The notes: generated from the sequence alone by a model not told the origin. DNA of 64,000 nt from Kineosporiaceae bacterium (GCA_016794595.1 JAEUJN010000106.1:1-64000), one strand, 5' to 3'; numbered from the stretch's first letter, positions 26,650 through 36,547 are shown. Program-made: numbers and translations.

Positions 26650-27609
26650 CTACCCCTCCGCAGCGATGACTATCGCGGTGAGAGCCACTTGCGCCAGTGC
26701 CATCGGCACCAGGACTCCCCAGGCGAATCGCTGGAGCTGGTCGGACCGCATCCGCGGCCAGGACACCCGGAACCAGATCACCAGCAGGGCGACCGCAAAT
26801 GTCTTGCCGAGCATCCACACCGGGCCCAGGGTCCCGTCGAAGGGACCGCGCCACCCACCGAGGAAGAGCACCGCGACCAGGGCACCGAGCAGCACGATCC
26901 CGGCGTACTCGGCGAGCAGGAACAGGGCGAACCGCAGGCCGCTGTACTCGGTGTACGGGCCGGCGACGATCTCCGAGTCGGCCACGGGGATGTCGAACGG
27001 CGGCCGCTGGAGTTCGGCCAGCCCCGCGATCAGGAACACGAAGGCGGCCGGGGCCTGCCACAACAGCCACCACGGACGCCACGCCTGCGCGATCGTGACC
27101 AGGTTCAGCGACCCGGCGGCCATCGCCACACTGCTGGCCGCCAGCACCATCGGCAGCTCGTAGGCCAGCAACTGGGCGGCCGAGCGCAGGGCCCCGAGCA
27201 GGGCGTACTTGTTCGCGCTCGCCCACCCGGCCATCAGCGTGCCCAGCACCCCGACCGCCGAGGCGGCCAGGACGAACAACAGGCCGGCGTCCAGGTCGGC
27301 GGCGACCAGGGTCGGCGACAACGGCAGGGCGGCCATGGCGACCAGGTAGGGCACCAGGGCGACCGCGGGAGCCAGCCGGAACACCCCGCGATCGGCGGCC
27401 GCCGGGATGATCGCCTCCTTCTGGGCGAACTTGACCCCGTCGGCCACCAGCTGCGCCCACCCGTGGAAGCCCCCGGCGTACATGGGGCCGAGCCGCCCCT
27501 GCATGTGCGCCATCACCTTGTGCTCGGCCTGGCCGACCACCAGTGGCAGCACCAGGAACGCGGCCACCACGCAGGCCGCGCGCACCAGGACGTCGACCGG
27601 CTCGCTCAC
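26650..27609 (-). CDS. nuoH: NADH-quinone oxidoreductase subunit H, second complex I set
   Basis: 319 residues, eight membrane helices. GPMYAGGFHGWAQLVADGVKFAQKEAIIPAAADRGVFRLAP and AELQRPPFDIPVADSEIVAGPYTEYSGLRFALFLLAEYA are the canonical quinone-pocket and E-channel motifs; WFRVSWPRMRSDQL closes the conserved core. GTG start overlaps the nuoC stop by 4 nt, so nuoD, normally between nuoC and nuoH, is absent. NuoH anchors the Q module to the membrane arm. Confidence 0.94.
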   Translation of the reverse strand: MSEPVDVLVRAACVVAAFLVLPLVVGQAEHKVMAHMQGRLGPMYAGGFHGWAQLVADGVKFAQKEAIIPAAADRGVFRLAPAVALVPYLVAMAALPLSPTLVAADLDAGLLFVLAASAVGVLGTLMAGWASANKYALLGALRSAAQLLAYELPMVLAASSVAMAAGSLNLVTIAQAWRPWWLLWQAPAAFVFLIAGLAELQRPPFDIPVADSEIVAGPYTEYSGLRFALFLLAEYAGIVLLGALVAVLFLGGWRGPFDGTLGPVWMLGKTFAVALLVIWFRVSWPRMRSDQLQRFAWGVLVPMALAQVALTAIVIAAEG

Positions 27610-28277
27610 TGCGGTGTCACCGGCCCCGGCTGCCCCGGCTGCTCGAACGGACCGGCCTGCCCGGCCTGATCTGCCTGCCCGGCTTCGTGGGGACCCCAGG
27701 TGGCCGGGTCGGGGACGCCCGGCGGACGCGCCTTGCGCCGGCTCGGCGCCCCGGAACCGCCCTCACCGGGCTCCTTGGCGCCGGGCCATGGCTTGCTCAC
27801 CCGAGCGGCCAGCACGAACGACTTGCGCAGCGGCGTCCCCTCGAAGCCCTCCGGCAGCAGCAGTGGACGCAGCCCCGCCTGGCCGTCCCGGAAGTCCTCG
27901 AAGAGGACCCCGAACATCTCGTGGGTCTCCCGCTCGTGCCAGGCCACCCCGGGCCAGCGCCCGGTGAGGGAGGGCAGGCTGGGGGCGGCGGCGTCCAGCC
28001 GGGTGCGCAACAACACCCGGCGGGTGATCGCGCGGGAATCGGCCACGTGCAGCACGACGTCGATCCCGGCGGGGTCGGCCTCGGGCTCGTCGACCGCCGA
28101 CAGCCAGTCGACGAAGTCGAGTTCGAGCACGTCACGGGCCAGCTGGGCCGCCTCGGCCCAGCGCTCGACCGGGACGTCCACCACCGGGGTACCGGCGGCG
28201 TCCGCGGCCACCGCGACCTCGATCCCCAAGCCGGTGGCGAAGATGTCGGCCACGGCGGCCGCGCGCAACGCGGTCAC
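27606..28277 (-). CDS. nuoC: NADH-quinone oxidoreductase subunit C, second complex I set
   Basis: 223 residues. The 30-kDa subunit signature is [19 protein letters not shown] (about residues 115-133), followed by [20 protein letters not shown]. It is not fused to NuoD, and the C-terminal ~50 residues are a Pro/Gln/Gly-rich tail ([20 protein letters not shown]). GTG start overlaps the nuoB stop. Normally NuoC and NuoD are intimate partners; here the NuoD partner must come from elsewhere or be missing. Confidence 0.92.
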   Translation of the reverse strand: MTALRAAAVADIFATGLGIEVAVAADAAGTPVVDVPVERWAEAAQLARDVLELDFVDWLSAVDEPEADPAGIDVVLHVADSRAITRRVLLRTRLDAAAPSLPSLTGRWPGVAWHERETHEMFGVLFEDFRDGQAGLRPLLLPEGFEGTPLRKSFVLAARVSKPWPGAKEPGEGGSGAPSRRKARPPGVPDPATWGPHEAGQADQAGQAGPFEQPGQPGPVTPQ

Positions 28278-28927
28278 CGGATCGTCCGGTCAGCCGTGCC
28301 GGTCGGGCCGGCCGGGGAGGGCTGGGCGGGCGCAGGGGTCACCAGCGGCCGGGTCACGCTGGCAGCACTGATCGGACGCCGGGCAGCCCCCCGGTAGGCG
28401 TGGCCCAGGTTCTCGGCCGCGATCTTCTCCTGGAGCTTGACGATGCCCTGCAGCAGCGCCTCCGGGCGTGGAGGGCAGCCGGGGACGTAGACGTCCACCG
28501 GGATGATCTGGTCGACGCCCTTGGTGACGCAGTAGGAGTCCCAGTACGGGCCACCGGAGTTCGAGCAGGCCCCGAAACTGATCACGTACTTCGGCTCGGC
28601 CATCTGCTGGTAGAGCCGCCGCACGGCCGGCGCCATCTTGTCGGTGACCGTCCCGCTGATCACCATCAGGTCGGCCTGCCGCGGGCCGTGCGCGAACGGG
28701 ATCACCCCGAGCCGGATGAAGTCGTGCCGGGCCATGCTGCCGGCGATGAACTCGATCGCGCAGCAGGCCAGGCCGAAGTTGAACACCCACAGGCTGTAGC
28801 GGCGTCCCCAGTTGAGCACCAGCCGCAGCGGGTGCGGGGCCACCGCCTGGAGTGCGCCGACCGTGGGCATGCCGAGCATGGTCGACGAGGCTCGACCCGG
28901 CGCGGGCGAGGAGGTCACGGCGTCCAT
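28274..28927 (-). CDS. nuoB: NADH-quinone oxidoreductase subunit B, second complex I set
   Basis: 217 residues from ATG 28927, which has a GGGGGG site about seven bases upstream and overlaps nuoA by 13 nt. The four ligands of cluster N2 are present: C55-C56 (GLACCAIEF), C121 (GACSNSGG) and C151 (VPGCPPRPE). NuoB gives the last electron step to quinone. A Pro-rich C-terminal extension of about 35 residues follows the core. Confidence 0.95.
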   Translation of the reverse strand: MDAVTSSPAPGRASSTMLGMPTVGALQAVAPHPLRLVLNWGRRYSLWVFNFGLACCAIEFIAGSMARHDFIRLGVIPFAHGPRQADLMVISGTVTDKMAPAVRRLYQQMAEPKYVISFGACSNSGGPYWDSYCVTKGVDQIIPVDVYVPGCPPRPEALLQGIVKLQEKIAAENLGHAYRGAARRPISAASVTRPLVTPAPAQPSPAGPTGTADRTIR

Positions 28928-29274
28928 CGCAGTGCCCCCCGGCGCCAGGCGTGCAGCAGGCCGACGGCGAGGATCCCCAGGAAGATGCCCATCTCGATCA
29001 CGCCGACCCAGCCGAGCTCGGCCAGCACCACCGCCCACGGGAACAGGTACACCGCGTCCACGGCGAACACCACGTAGAGGAACGCGTAGAGGTAGTACCG
29101 CACCTGGGTCTGCGACCAGCCACGGCCGACCGGGTCGACCCCGCTCTCGTAGGTGGTCAGCTTCTCGGGGTTGGGCGCCGACGGACGCAGCAGCCGGTTG
29201 GCCAGCATGCCGAGGGTGAAGAACAGCACTCCGCCGGCCGCGACGGCCCCGACCACGACCCACGAGGCGGACAT
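28915..29274 (-). CDS. nuoA: NADH-quinone oxidoreductase subunit A, second complex I set
   Basis: 119 residues from the ATG at 29274. Three membrane helices; [44 protein letters not shown] is the conserved loop and helix-2 region. It is the first gene of nuoABCH. No Shine-Dalgarno precedes the ATG, but a -10-like TACAGT ends six bases upstream, so the mRNA is probably leaderless. Divergent from the amino acid transporter. Confidence 0.93.
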   Translation of the reverse strand: MSASWVVVGAVAAGGVLFFTLGMLANRLLRPSAPNPEKLTTYESGVDPVGRGWSQTQVRYYLYAFLYVVFAVDAVYLFPWAVVLAELGWVGVIEMGIFLGILAVGLLHAWRRGALRWTP

Positions 29275-29280
29275 GACACG

Positions 29281-29286
29281 ACTGTA
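29281..29286 (-). promoter_or_regulatory. Probable -10 box of a leaderless nuoA promoter
   Basis: TACAGT on the minus strand ends six bases before the nuoA ATG, placing transcription initiation at the start codon. A 6-bp dyad ACGCCG/CGGCGT (29291-29311) lies immediately upstream and could bind a regulator. Confidence 0.35.
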
Positions 29287-29405
29287 GTGCACGCCGTCGG
29301 CCGCGCGGCGTCCAGGCAACGATCAGGACACGGGACGCCGGTGGCCTCCGAGGTGGCCGGTAGCCTGCCCGGGTCAGCCGTTTCACGTCCCCGGAGGGGC
29401 CCGTC

Positions 29406-30275
29406 ATGCGCACCACCCGCTCCCTGCTCGTCCTGCTGGCCGGCCTCACCCTGACCGCCACCGCGTGTGCCCCGGCCGATTCGGGCTCGACGTCGACCGG
29501 CTCGGGGTCGGCGAGTGCCGACGCCTGCGCCAAGGACGCCCTGAAGCTCGAGACCGCGGGCACGCTGACGATCGGCACCGACAAGCCCGCCTACACGCCG
29601 TGGTTCGTCGACGACACCCCGAGCAACGGCAAGGGCTTCGAGTCGGCGGTGGCCTACGCCATCGCCGAGAAGCTGGGTTTTGCCGCCTCCGAGGTGACCT
29701 GGACCGTGGTCAAGTTCGACTCGCTGTTCTCGCCCAAGCCCACCACCTTCGACTTCGACATCAACCAGATCTCGATCACCGACGAGCGCGCCAAGGTGGT
29801 CGACTTCTCCTCCGGGTACTACGACGTCGCCCAGGCGGTGGTGGCCACCAAGACCAGCCCGATCGCCGGGGCCACCTCGCTGGCCGACCTGGCCAAGGGC
29901 CGGCTCGGCGCGGCGGTGGGCACCACCAGCTACGACGCGATCCTCAACCAGATCAAGCCGACCACGAAGCCCTCCGCCTTCCCGGACAACGACAAGGCGA
30001 AGCTGGCGCTGTCCAACGGCCAGATCGACGGCCTGGTCGTCGACCTGCCCACCGCCCTGTACCTGGCCGGGGTCGAGATCGAGGGCGGCGTCGTGGTCGG
30101 GCAGGTCCCCAACGCCGGCGGTGGCGGCGAGCAGTTCGGCCTGCTGTTGGAGAAGGACAGCCCGCTGACCGGGTGCGTCACCCAGGCGGTCGACGCGCTG
30201 CGCGCCGACGGCACCCTGAAGAAGCTGGAGACCCAGTGGCTGACCACCAGCGACGGCGCCAAGGTGCTGTCCTGA
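29406..30275 (+). CDS. Polar amino acid ABC transporter substrate-binding lipoprotein
   Basis: 289 residues. The signal peptide ends in a lipobox (TATAC, cysteine at about residue 21), so the mature protein is a lipoprotein. [62 protein letters not shown] and [12 protein letters not shown] are the standard type 3 periplasmic-binding (glutamine/glutamate/arginine) segments. GGAGG lies eight bases before the ATG. It feeds the permease and ATPase that follow. Confidence 0.92.
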   Translation: MRTTRSLLVLLAGLTLTATACAPADSGSTSTGSGSASADACAKDALKLETAGTLTIGTDKPAYTPWFVDDTPSNGKGFESAVAYAIAEKLGFAASEVTWTVVKFDSLFSPKPTTFDFDINQISITDERAKVVDFSSGYYDVAQAVVATKTSPIAGATSLADLAKGRLGAAVGTTSYDAILNQIKPTTKPSAFPDNDKAKLALSNGQIDGLVVDLPTALYLAGVEIEGGVVVGQVPNAGGGGEQFGLLLEKDSPLTGCVTQAVDALRADGTLKKLETQWLTTSDGAKVLS

Positions 30276-31150
30276 CCCCTGGGACGACAGAAGTCCACGA
30301 CGGGCAGGCGTGGACGCCGTCCGGCGTCGAGCAGGCCCGCCGGGCCTTCCGGCGCCGGCAGCAGCGGCGGTCCTGGCTGATCGCCGCCGCGAGCACCATG
30401 GCGCTCGGCGTGGCGGCGGTGCTCGCGATCACCTCTGCCCCGGGGTGGCCCCGGGTCCAGCGCAGCTTCTTCGACCCGGCCACCGCCTGGCGAGCCCTGC
30501 CGGACGTCGCGACCGGCCTGTGGCTCAACGTGCGCCTGTTCCTGATCTGCGGGGCGTGCATCGTCGTGCTCGGCCTGGTGATCGCCGTCCTGCGCACCCT
30601 GCGGGGCCCGGTGCTGTGGCCGCTGCGGGCCCTGGCCACGGTGTACGTCGACCTGTTCCGCGGGCTGCCGCTGATCCTGGTGCTGCTGCTGATCGGCTTC
30701 GGCGTGCCCGGGTTGCGGCTGAGTGGCGTGACCAACTCGGTGGTGATCCTCGGCGGGGCGGCGCTGGTGCTGTCCTACTCGGCCTATGTCGCCGAGGTGT
30801 TCCGGGCGGGCATCGAGTCGATCCACCCCAGCCAGAGGGCCGCCGCCCGGGCCCTCGGGCTGAGCGGGGCGCAGACCATGCGGCACGTGGTGCTGCCGCA
30901 GGCGGTGCGGCGCGTCGTCCCCCCGCTGCTGAACGACTTCGTCAGCCTGCAGAAGGACTCCGGCCTGGTCTCGATCCTCGGCGCCGCCGACGCCATCCAG
31001 AGCGCCCAGATCATCACCGCCAGGACGTTCAACTTCACCCCGTACGTGGTGGCCGGGCTGCTGTTCGTCGCGCTGACCGTGCCGATGGCCCGGCTGACCG
31101 ATGCGGTCTCGCGCCGGTACGGGTACCTGCCGGGGGGAGGTCTGCTGTGA
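30236..31150 (+). CDS. Polar amino acid ABC transporter permease
   Basis: 304 residues if GTG 30236 is used; it has GGAG five bases upstream and overlaps the binding-protein gene by 40 nt. The next in-frame start is ATG 30398, but that would cut into homologous sequence (SGVEQARRAFRRRQQRRSW and the first helix), so I prefer 30236. Five or six helices, with YVDLFRGLPLILVLLL and the EAA-like loop GIESIHPSQRAAARALGLS that contacts the ATPase. HisM/GlnP family. Confidence 0.85.
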   Translation: MADHQRRRQGAVLTPGTTEVHDGQAWTPSGVEQARRAFRRRQQRRSWLIAAASTMALGVAAVLAITSAPGWPRVQRSFFDPATAWRALPDVATGLWLNVRLFLICGACIVVLGLVIAVLRTLRGPVLWPLRALATVYVDLFRGLPLILVLLLIGFGVPGLRLSGVTNSVVILGGAALVLSYSAYVAEVFRAGIESIHPSQRAAARALGLSGAQTMRHVVLPQAVRRVVPPLLNDFVSLQKDSGLVSILGAADAIQSAQIITARTFNFTPYVVAGLLFVALTVPMARLTDAVSRRYGYLPGGGLL

Positions 31151-31962
31151 GCGGCACCGGGGAGGCGACAAGCCCGGCGACGGGATCGGCGAGAGGGCCG
31201 GCGACAGGGCCGGTGGAGCACCCGTTGCTGCGGGTCCGCGGCCTGCGCAAGGTCTACGGCCCCGCCGTCGTCCTGGACCGGCTCGACCTGGACGTCGCGG
31301 CGCACGAGGTCGTCGTCCTGATCGGCGCCTCGGGCTCGGGCAAGTCGACCCTGTTGCGCTGCGTGGACCTGCTCGAGGTGGTCGACGACGGGGTGATCGA
31401 GCTGGAGGGTCGTGACATCACCGACCCGCAGGTGGACGCCGACGCCGTCAGGGCGCGCATGGGCATCGTCTTCCAGTCGTTCAACCTCTTCCCGCACCTG
31501 AGCGTGCTGGACAACGTGACCCTGGCCCCGCGCACGGTGCACCGCATCGCCCGAGCGGAGGCCGAGGCCCGCGCGCTGGCGATGCTGGAGCGCGTGGGCC
31601 TGGCGGACAAGGCCTCCGCCCACCCCGACGAGCTGTCCGGCGGGCAGGCCCAGCGGGTCGCCATCGCCCGCTCGCTGGTCAACGACCCGGTGCTGATGCT
31701 GTTCGACGAGGTGACCTCGGCGCTGGATCCCGAACTCGTCGGCGAGGTGCTCACCCTGATCAGCGAGCTGAAGGCCGAGGGGATGACCATGATCGTGGCC
31801 ACCCACGAGATGGGCTTCGCCCGCGAGGTGGCCGATCGGGTCTGCTTCCTGCACGCCGGCCGGGTGCACGAGCAGGGGCCGCCGGATCAGGTCATGGGCG
31901 AACCGCAGCAGGAGCGGACCCGGCAGTTCCTGCGGCGGATCGTCCAGGCGCACCGCTGGTGA
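31147..31962 (+). CDS. Polar amino acid ABC transporter ATP-binding protein
   Basis: 271 residues, GTG start overlapping the permease stop (GTGA). Walker A GASGSGKST, Q-loop VFQSFNLFPHLSV, signature LSGGQAQRVAIARSL, Walker B VLMLFDEVTSALDPELV and switch ATHEMGFAREVADRV are all as in GlnQ. A 25-residue Gly/Ala/Thr-rich N-terminal extension is unusual. Completes a single-permease importer of a polar amino acid. Confidence 0.93.
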   Translation: MSGTGEATSPATGSARGPATGPVEHPLLRVRGLRKVYGPAVVLDRLDLDVAAHEVVVLIGASGSGKSTLLRCVDLLEVVDDGVIELEGRDITDPQVDADAVRARMGIVFQSFNLFPHLSVLDNVTLAPRTVHRIARAEAEARALAMLERVGLADKASAHPDELSGGQAQRVAIARSLVNDPVLMLFDEVTSALDPELVGEVLTLISELKAEGMTMIVATHEMGFAREVADRVCFLHAGRVHEQGPPDQVMGEPQQERTRQFLRRIVQAHRW

Positions 31963-32116
31963 GGGCTGCCGGACGCAGGCATGCCGGTGCGGCGGTGGGG
32001 AACATCCCATCGCGTGACGAAATCAACGCACGGATCCCGGCGTTGCCACGTTCCATGGAGAGGGCACCTACGATCGTGTCCGTCTCCGCCCAGGACCAGA
32101 CAGGACGCCACGTCAG

Positions 32117-33979
32117 ATGACCAAGACCACCGAGCGCATCCCCCGGGTGATCATTCGTTTCGCCGGCGACTCCGGCGACGGGATGCAGCTGACGGGTGAC
32201 CGGTTCACCGCCGAGACCGCGGCCCTGGGCAACGACCTGGCCACCCTGCCGAACTTCCCGGCCGAGATCCGGGCCCCTCAGGGCACCCTGCCCGGGGTCT
32301 CCAGCTTCCAGCTCCACTTCGCCGACCACGACGTGCTCACCCCCGGCGACGCCCCCGACGTCCTGGTGGCGATGAACCCGGCGGCCCTGCAGTCCAACCT
32401 GCGCGACCTGCACCGCGGCGCGACGATCATCGCCAACTCCGACGACTTCACCACGCGCAACCTGACCAAGGTCGGCTACGCCGCCAACCCGCTGGACGAC
32501 GGCAGCCTGGACTCCTTCCAGGTGCACGCCCTGCCGCTGACCTCGATGACCGTCGCCGCGCTGGAGCCCTTCGCCCTGACCCGCAAGGACGCCGAGCGCG
32601 CCAAGAACATGTTCGCGCTCGGCCTGCTGAGCTGGCTCTACAACCGGCCCACCGAGGGCACCGAACGCTTCCTGACGGCCAAGTTCTCCGCGACCCCGGA
32701 GCTGCTCGCGGCCAACCTCGCCGCCTTCCGGGCCGGCTGGGCGTTCGGTGAGACCACCGAGGTGTTCGCGATCTCCTACGAGGTCGGGCCCGCGCCGGCG
32801 CAGACCGGCCGCTACCGCAACATCACCGGCAACACCGCGCTGGCCCACGGGCTGGCGGTGGCTGCCCACCGGGCCGAGTTGCCCCTGGTGCTCGGCTCGT
32901 ACCCGATCACCCCGGCGTCGGACATCCTGCACACCCTGGCCAAGCTGAAGCGATTCGGCGTGACCACCATCCAGGCCGAGGACGAGATCGCCGGGGTGGG
33001 GGCCGCTCTGGGGGCGGCCTACGGCGGCGCGGTGGGCGTGACCACGACGTCCGGACCGGGCCTGGCGCTGAAGAGCGAGACCATCGGGCTGGCGGTCTCC
33101 CTCGAACTGCCGCTGATCGTGGTGGACGTCCAGCGCGGGGGCCCGTCGACCGGATTGCCGACCAAGACCGAGCAGGCCGACCTGCTGCAGGCCATGTTCG
33201 GCCGTAACGGCGAGGCGCCCCTGCCGGTGATCGCCCCCCGCTCCCCCGCGGACTGCTTCGACGCCGCGATCGAGGCGGTGCGGATCGCGACCACCTACCG
33301 CACCCCGGTGGTGCTGCTCTCGGACGGCTATCTGGCCAACGGGTCCGAGCCCTGGCTGATCCCGCCGGTGGCCTCGCTGCCGGACCTGCGGGTGGAGTTC
33401 GCCACCGCCCCCAACGCCCAGGACAGCACCGGGACCCCGGTGTTCCGCCCCTACGACCGCGACCCGGACACCCTGGCCCGGCCGTGGGTGCGTCCGGGAA
33501 CACCCGGGCTGGCCCACCGGATCGGCGGGATCGAGAAGGCCGACGGCACCGGTGAGATCTCCTACGACCCGGACAACCACGACCTGATGACCCGGCTGCG
33601 CCAGGCCAAGGTGGACGGCATCGCGGTGCCCCCGCTCGAGGTCGACGACCCGGACGGCGCCGCCGAGGTGCTGGTGGTCGGCTGGGGGTCGACCTACGGC
33701 CCGATCTCGGCCGGGGCCCGGCTGGCGCGCGAGAGCGGGGTCAGCGTGGCCACCGCGCACCTGCGGCACCTGAACCCGTTCCCGGCCAACACCGGTGACG
33801 TCCTGCGGCGCCATCGGCGGGTCCTGGTGCCGGAGATGAACCTGGGCCAGCTCGCCCTGTTGCTGCGGGCCCGCTACCTGGTCGACGCCGTGGGGTACAA
33901 CCGGGTGCGCGGGCTGCCGTTCACCTCGGCGGAGATCGCCGACGCCATCGTCAAGATCGCCCAGGAGGGCGCGCTGTGA
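32117..33979 (+). CDS. korA: 2-oxoacid:ferredoxin oxidoreductase subunit alpha (KorA type, gamma-alpha fusion)
   Basis: 620 residues. The N-terminal ~190 residues are the gamma domain (FAGDSGDGMQLTGDRF..., PGVSSFQLHFA) and the rest the pyrimidine-binding alpha domain (GSYPITPASDILHTLAKL, QAEDEIAGVGAALGAAYGGA, TTSGPGLALKSETIGLAV). The size and gamma-alpha order match KorA of mycobacteria, which decarboxylates 2-oxoglutarate to succinyl-CoA with ferredoxin as acceptor. Pyruvate is an alternative substrate. It forms an operon with korB (4-nt overlap) and lies beside the NADH-module-less nuo set. Confidence 0.92.
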   Translation: MTKTTERIPRVIIRFAGDSGDGMQLTGDRFTAETAALGNDLATLPNFPAEIRAPQGTLPGVSSFQLHFADHDVLTPGDAPDVLVAMNPAALQSNLRDLHRGATIIANSDDFTTRNLTKVGYAANPLDDGSLDSFQVHALPLTSMTVAALEPFALTRKDAERAKNMFALGLLSWLYNRPTEGTERFLTAKFSATPELLAANLAAFRAGWAFGETTEVFAISYEVGPAPAQTGRYRNITGNTALAHGLAVAAHRAELPLVLGSYPITPASDILHTLAKLKRFGVTTIQAEDEIAGVGAALGAAYGGAVGVTTTSGPGLALKSETIGLAVSLELPLIVVDVQRGGPSTGLPTKTEQADLLQAMFGRNGEAPLPVIAPRSPADCFDAAIEAVRIATTYRTPVVLLSDGYLANGSEPWLIPPVASLPDLRVEFATAPNAQDSTGTPVFRPYDRDPDTLARPWVRPGTPGLAHRIGGIEKADGTGEISYDPDNHDLMTRLRQAKVDGIAVPPLEVDDPDGAAEVLVVGWGSTYGPISAGARLARESGVSVATAHLRHLNPFPANTGDVLRRHRRVLVPEMNLGQLALLLRARYLVDAVGYNRVRGLPFTSAEIADAIVKIAQEGAL

Positions 33980-35130
33980 GCATCGAGACCGGCCAGGGCA
34001 GCCCGCTGGGGCTGCCGGTCCTGCGTTCCGGACTGGACGGCGTCCCCCGCCGCACGGCCGCCGGGACCGCGGCCGCGCCGTCCACGCAGGACCCGCCCGC
34101 CCGGCTCACCAAGAAGGACTTCACCTCCGACTCCGAGGTGCGCTGGTGCCCCGGGTGCGGGGACTACGCGATCCTGGCCGCGGTGCAGTCGTTCCTGCCC
34201 GAGCTGGACATCGCCCGGGAGAACATCGTCTGCGTCAGCGGGATCGGCTGCTCCTCACGATTCCCCTACTACCTCGACACCTACGGCATGCACTCGATCC
34301 ACGGCCGGGCCCCGGCGATCGCGACCGGGTTGGCGGTCTCGCGCCCGGACCTGTCGGTCTGGGTGGTCACCGGTGACGGCGATGCGCTGTCCATCGGGGG
34401 CAACCACCTGATCCACGCCATGCGCCGCAACGTCAACCTGACCATCCTGCTGTTCAACAACCGGATCTACGGGCTGACCAAGGGTCAGTACTCCCCCACC
34501 TCCCCGCCCGGCCTGGTCACCAAGTCCACCCCCGCCGGCTCGCTCGACACCCCCTTCAACCCGGTCTCCCTGGCGCTCGGCGCCGAGGCCACGTTCGTGG
34601 CGCGCACCCTGGACTCCGACCGCAAACACCTGACCTCGGTGCTCCGCGAGGCGGTGCAGCACCGGGGCACCTCGCTGGTCGAGATCTACCAGAACTGCCC
34701 GATCTTCAACGACGGTGCCTTCGACGTCCTGAAGGACGCCACCCAGTCCCAGGCCCGCCTGATCCGGCTCGAGCACGGCCGGCCGATCCGGTTCGGCCCG
34801 CCGGCCCCCGACGGCCTCGGCTCACGGGGCGTCGTCCGGGGGTCGCAGTGCGGCCTGGAGGTCGTGGACGTCGCCGAGGTCCCGGCGGACTCGCTGCTGG
34901 TGCACGACGCGCACGCCGCCGACCCCTCGGTGGCCTTCGCCCTCTCGCGGCTGGACGAGGAGACCCTGAGCCACGTGCCGGTCGGGGTCTTCCGCTCGGT
35001 GCAGCGCCCGACCTATGACGACGCCGTGCGGGAGCAGGTCGACGAGGCGGTGGCAGCGAGCGGTGGCCCGGCCACCGACCAGGACTGGTATGCCCTGCTC
35101 GCCGGCCGGGACACCTGGACCGTCGACTGA
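33976..35130 (+). CDS. korB: 2-oxoacid:ferredoxin oxidoreductase subunit beta (KorB type)
   Basis: 384 residues, GTG start overlapping korA. The iron-sulfur cysteines include RWCPGCGDY (about residues 56-64) and GIGCSSR, and the thiamine-diphosphate motif is GDGDALSIGGNHLIHAMRRN...NLTILLFNN. No separate ferredoxin or delta subunit is encoded nearby. The reduced ferredoxin could feed the second Nuo complex, which lacks the NADH-oxidising subunits. Confidence 0.92.
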   Translation: MSIETGQGSPLGLPVLRSGLDGVPRRTAAGTAAAPSTQDPPARLTKKDFTSDSEVRWCPGCGDYAILAAVQSFLPELDIARENIVCVSGIGCSSRFPYYLDTYGMHSIHGRAPAIATGLAVSRPDLSVWVVTGDGDALSIGGNHLIHAMRRNVNLTILLFNNRIYGLTKGQYSPTSPPGLVTKSTPAGSLDTPFNPVSLALGAEATFVARTLDSDRKHLTSVLREAVQHRGTSLVEIYQNCPIFNDGAFDVLKDATQSQARLIRLEHGRPIRFGPPAPDGLGSRGVVRGSQCGLEVVDVAEVPADSLLVHDAHAADPSVAFALSRLDEETLSHVPVGVFRSVQRPTYDDAVREQVDEAVAASGGPATDQDWYALLAGRDTWTVD

Positions 35131-35146
35131 GCCGGAGCCCGGCTGC

Positions 35147-36543
35147 TCAGGCTCCCGGGAAGGCGCCGGCGTCCACCACGGCCAGCACCGCCACCAGGGT
35201 GGCGATCGCCTGGTCGAGTTGCTCGGTGGTGTGCTCGCTGGACAGGAAGAAGCGCAGCCGGGCCTCGCCGTCCGGAACCGCCGGGTAGAGGATCGGATTG
35301 GCGTTGACGCCCTGCGCCGCCAGGGCCACCGCGCAGGCCATCGCCCGGCGCGAGGATCCGAGCATGATCGGGATGATGGGCGTGTCCTGCGACGGACCGG
35401 TGTCCAGCCCGGCCGCCCGGGCGGCGGTCAGGAAGTGCACGCTGTTGGCCCGCAACCGCGCCAGCCGCTCGGGTTCGGCGCGCACCAGCCGGATCGCCGT
35501 CAGCGCCGACGCCGCGGTGGCCGGGGTCAGGCCGGCGGCGTAGAGGCTCATCCCGGGCGCCGACATCCGGCAGGCCTGCACGAACTCATGGCTACCGGCG
35601 ACGTACCCGCCGTGGCTGGCCAGCGCCTTGGACAGGGTGCCCATCCAGATGTCCACCGCATCGGGTGCCAGCCCGAAGTGCTCGCGCACCCCGAGCCCGG
35701 TGCGCCCCAGGACGGCGAACGAGTGCGCCTCGTCGACCATCACCAGCGCCTCGTGCCGCCGGCAGACCTCGATCAGGTCCGGCAGGGCGCCGATGTCCCC
35801 GTCCATGCTGTAGACCCCCTCGAGGATCACCAGCGCGGTGCCGAAGTGCGGGCGCACCCGGGACAGCAGCACGTCCAGGGCCACCGGATCGTTGTGCGTG
35901 AACTGCATCCGGCGGCAGTGCGACCACAGGGTGCCGGCCACGATGCTGTTGTGCACCAACGCATCACAGATCGCCACATCGCCCTCGCCGAGGACGAAGG
36001 AGATCACCGAGGCGTTGGTCAGGAAGCCGCTGCCGACCGTGGTGGCGTCCTGGACGCCCAGACTCTCGGCGATCGTGCGTTCCAGCTCGTCGTGCAGCCC
36101 GATGTTGCCCGAGACGATGCGGGTGGCCCCGCTGGTGGTGCCGTAGCGCTCGATCGCCTCGTGCGAGGCGGCGAGCATCGCCGGATGGTCGGCCAGGCCC
36201 AGGTAGTTGTAACTGGAGAAGTTGACCAGCTCCTGGCCGTCGAGGCTGATCGTCGCCCCGTTGACCCCCTCGTGCGAGCGGTAGTACGGGCTGTGCAGGC
36301 CGACCTCCCCCACCCCGGCGGCCAGCGCGGCATCCCGATCGAGGGACTGGCGGACCTGGGGCAGATCCTCCAGCCGCCGGATCCGGCGCAGTCCTGCCGA
36401 GGTCGGGACCACGGATCCGGCCAGGGATCCGGCCAGGGATCCGGCCGCCGCGCGACCCGGCGCCGCGGATCCCGGCGCCGCGTCGGCGGTACCGGTGGAC
36501 AACCGGGCCATCAGGGCGGCGGCCCTGGCCCGCGCCTGCTCGC

Positions 36544-36547
<4 letters not shown>
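35147..36547 (-). CDS. Alpha-oxoamine synthase (KBL/BioF/SPT-like), PKS-coupled
   Basis: 466 residues, PLP-dependent aminotransferase fold type I. The Schiff-base lysine is K307 in GTLSKALASHGGY, with D272 and H275 in VDEAHSFAVLGRTG. The first ~75 residues, including a GSLAGSLAGS repeat, are an extra N-terminal linker not found in BioF. Alpha-oxoamine synthases condense an amino acid with an acyl thioester and lose CO2. The ATG overlaps the PKS stop (ATGA), so it most likely off-loads the PKS-bound chain to give a 2-amino-3-ketone, analogous to serine palmitoyltransferase and fungal fumonisin-type release. The amino acid used is not predictable here. Confidence 0.88.
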
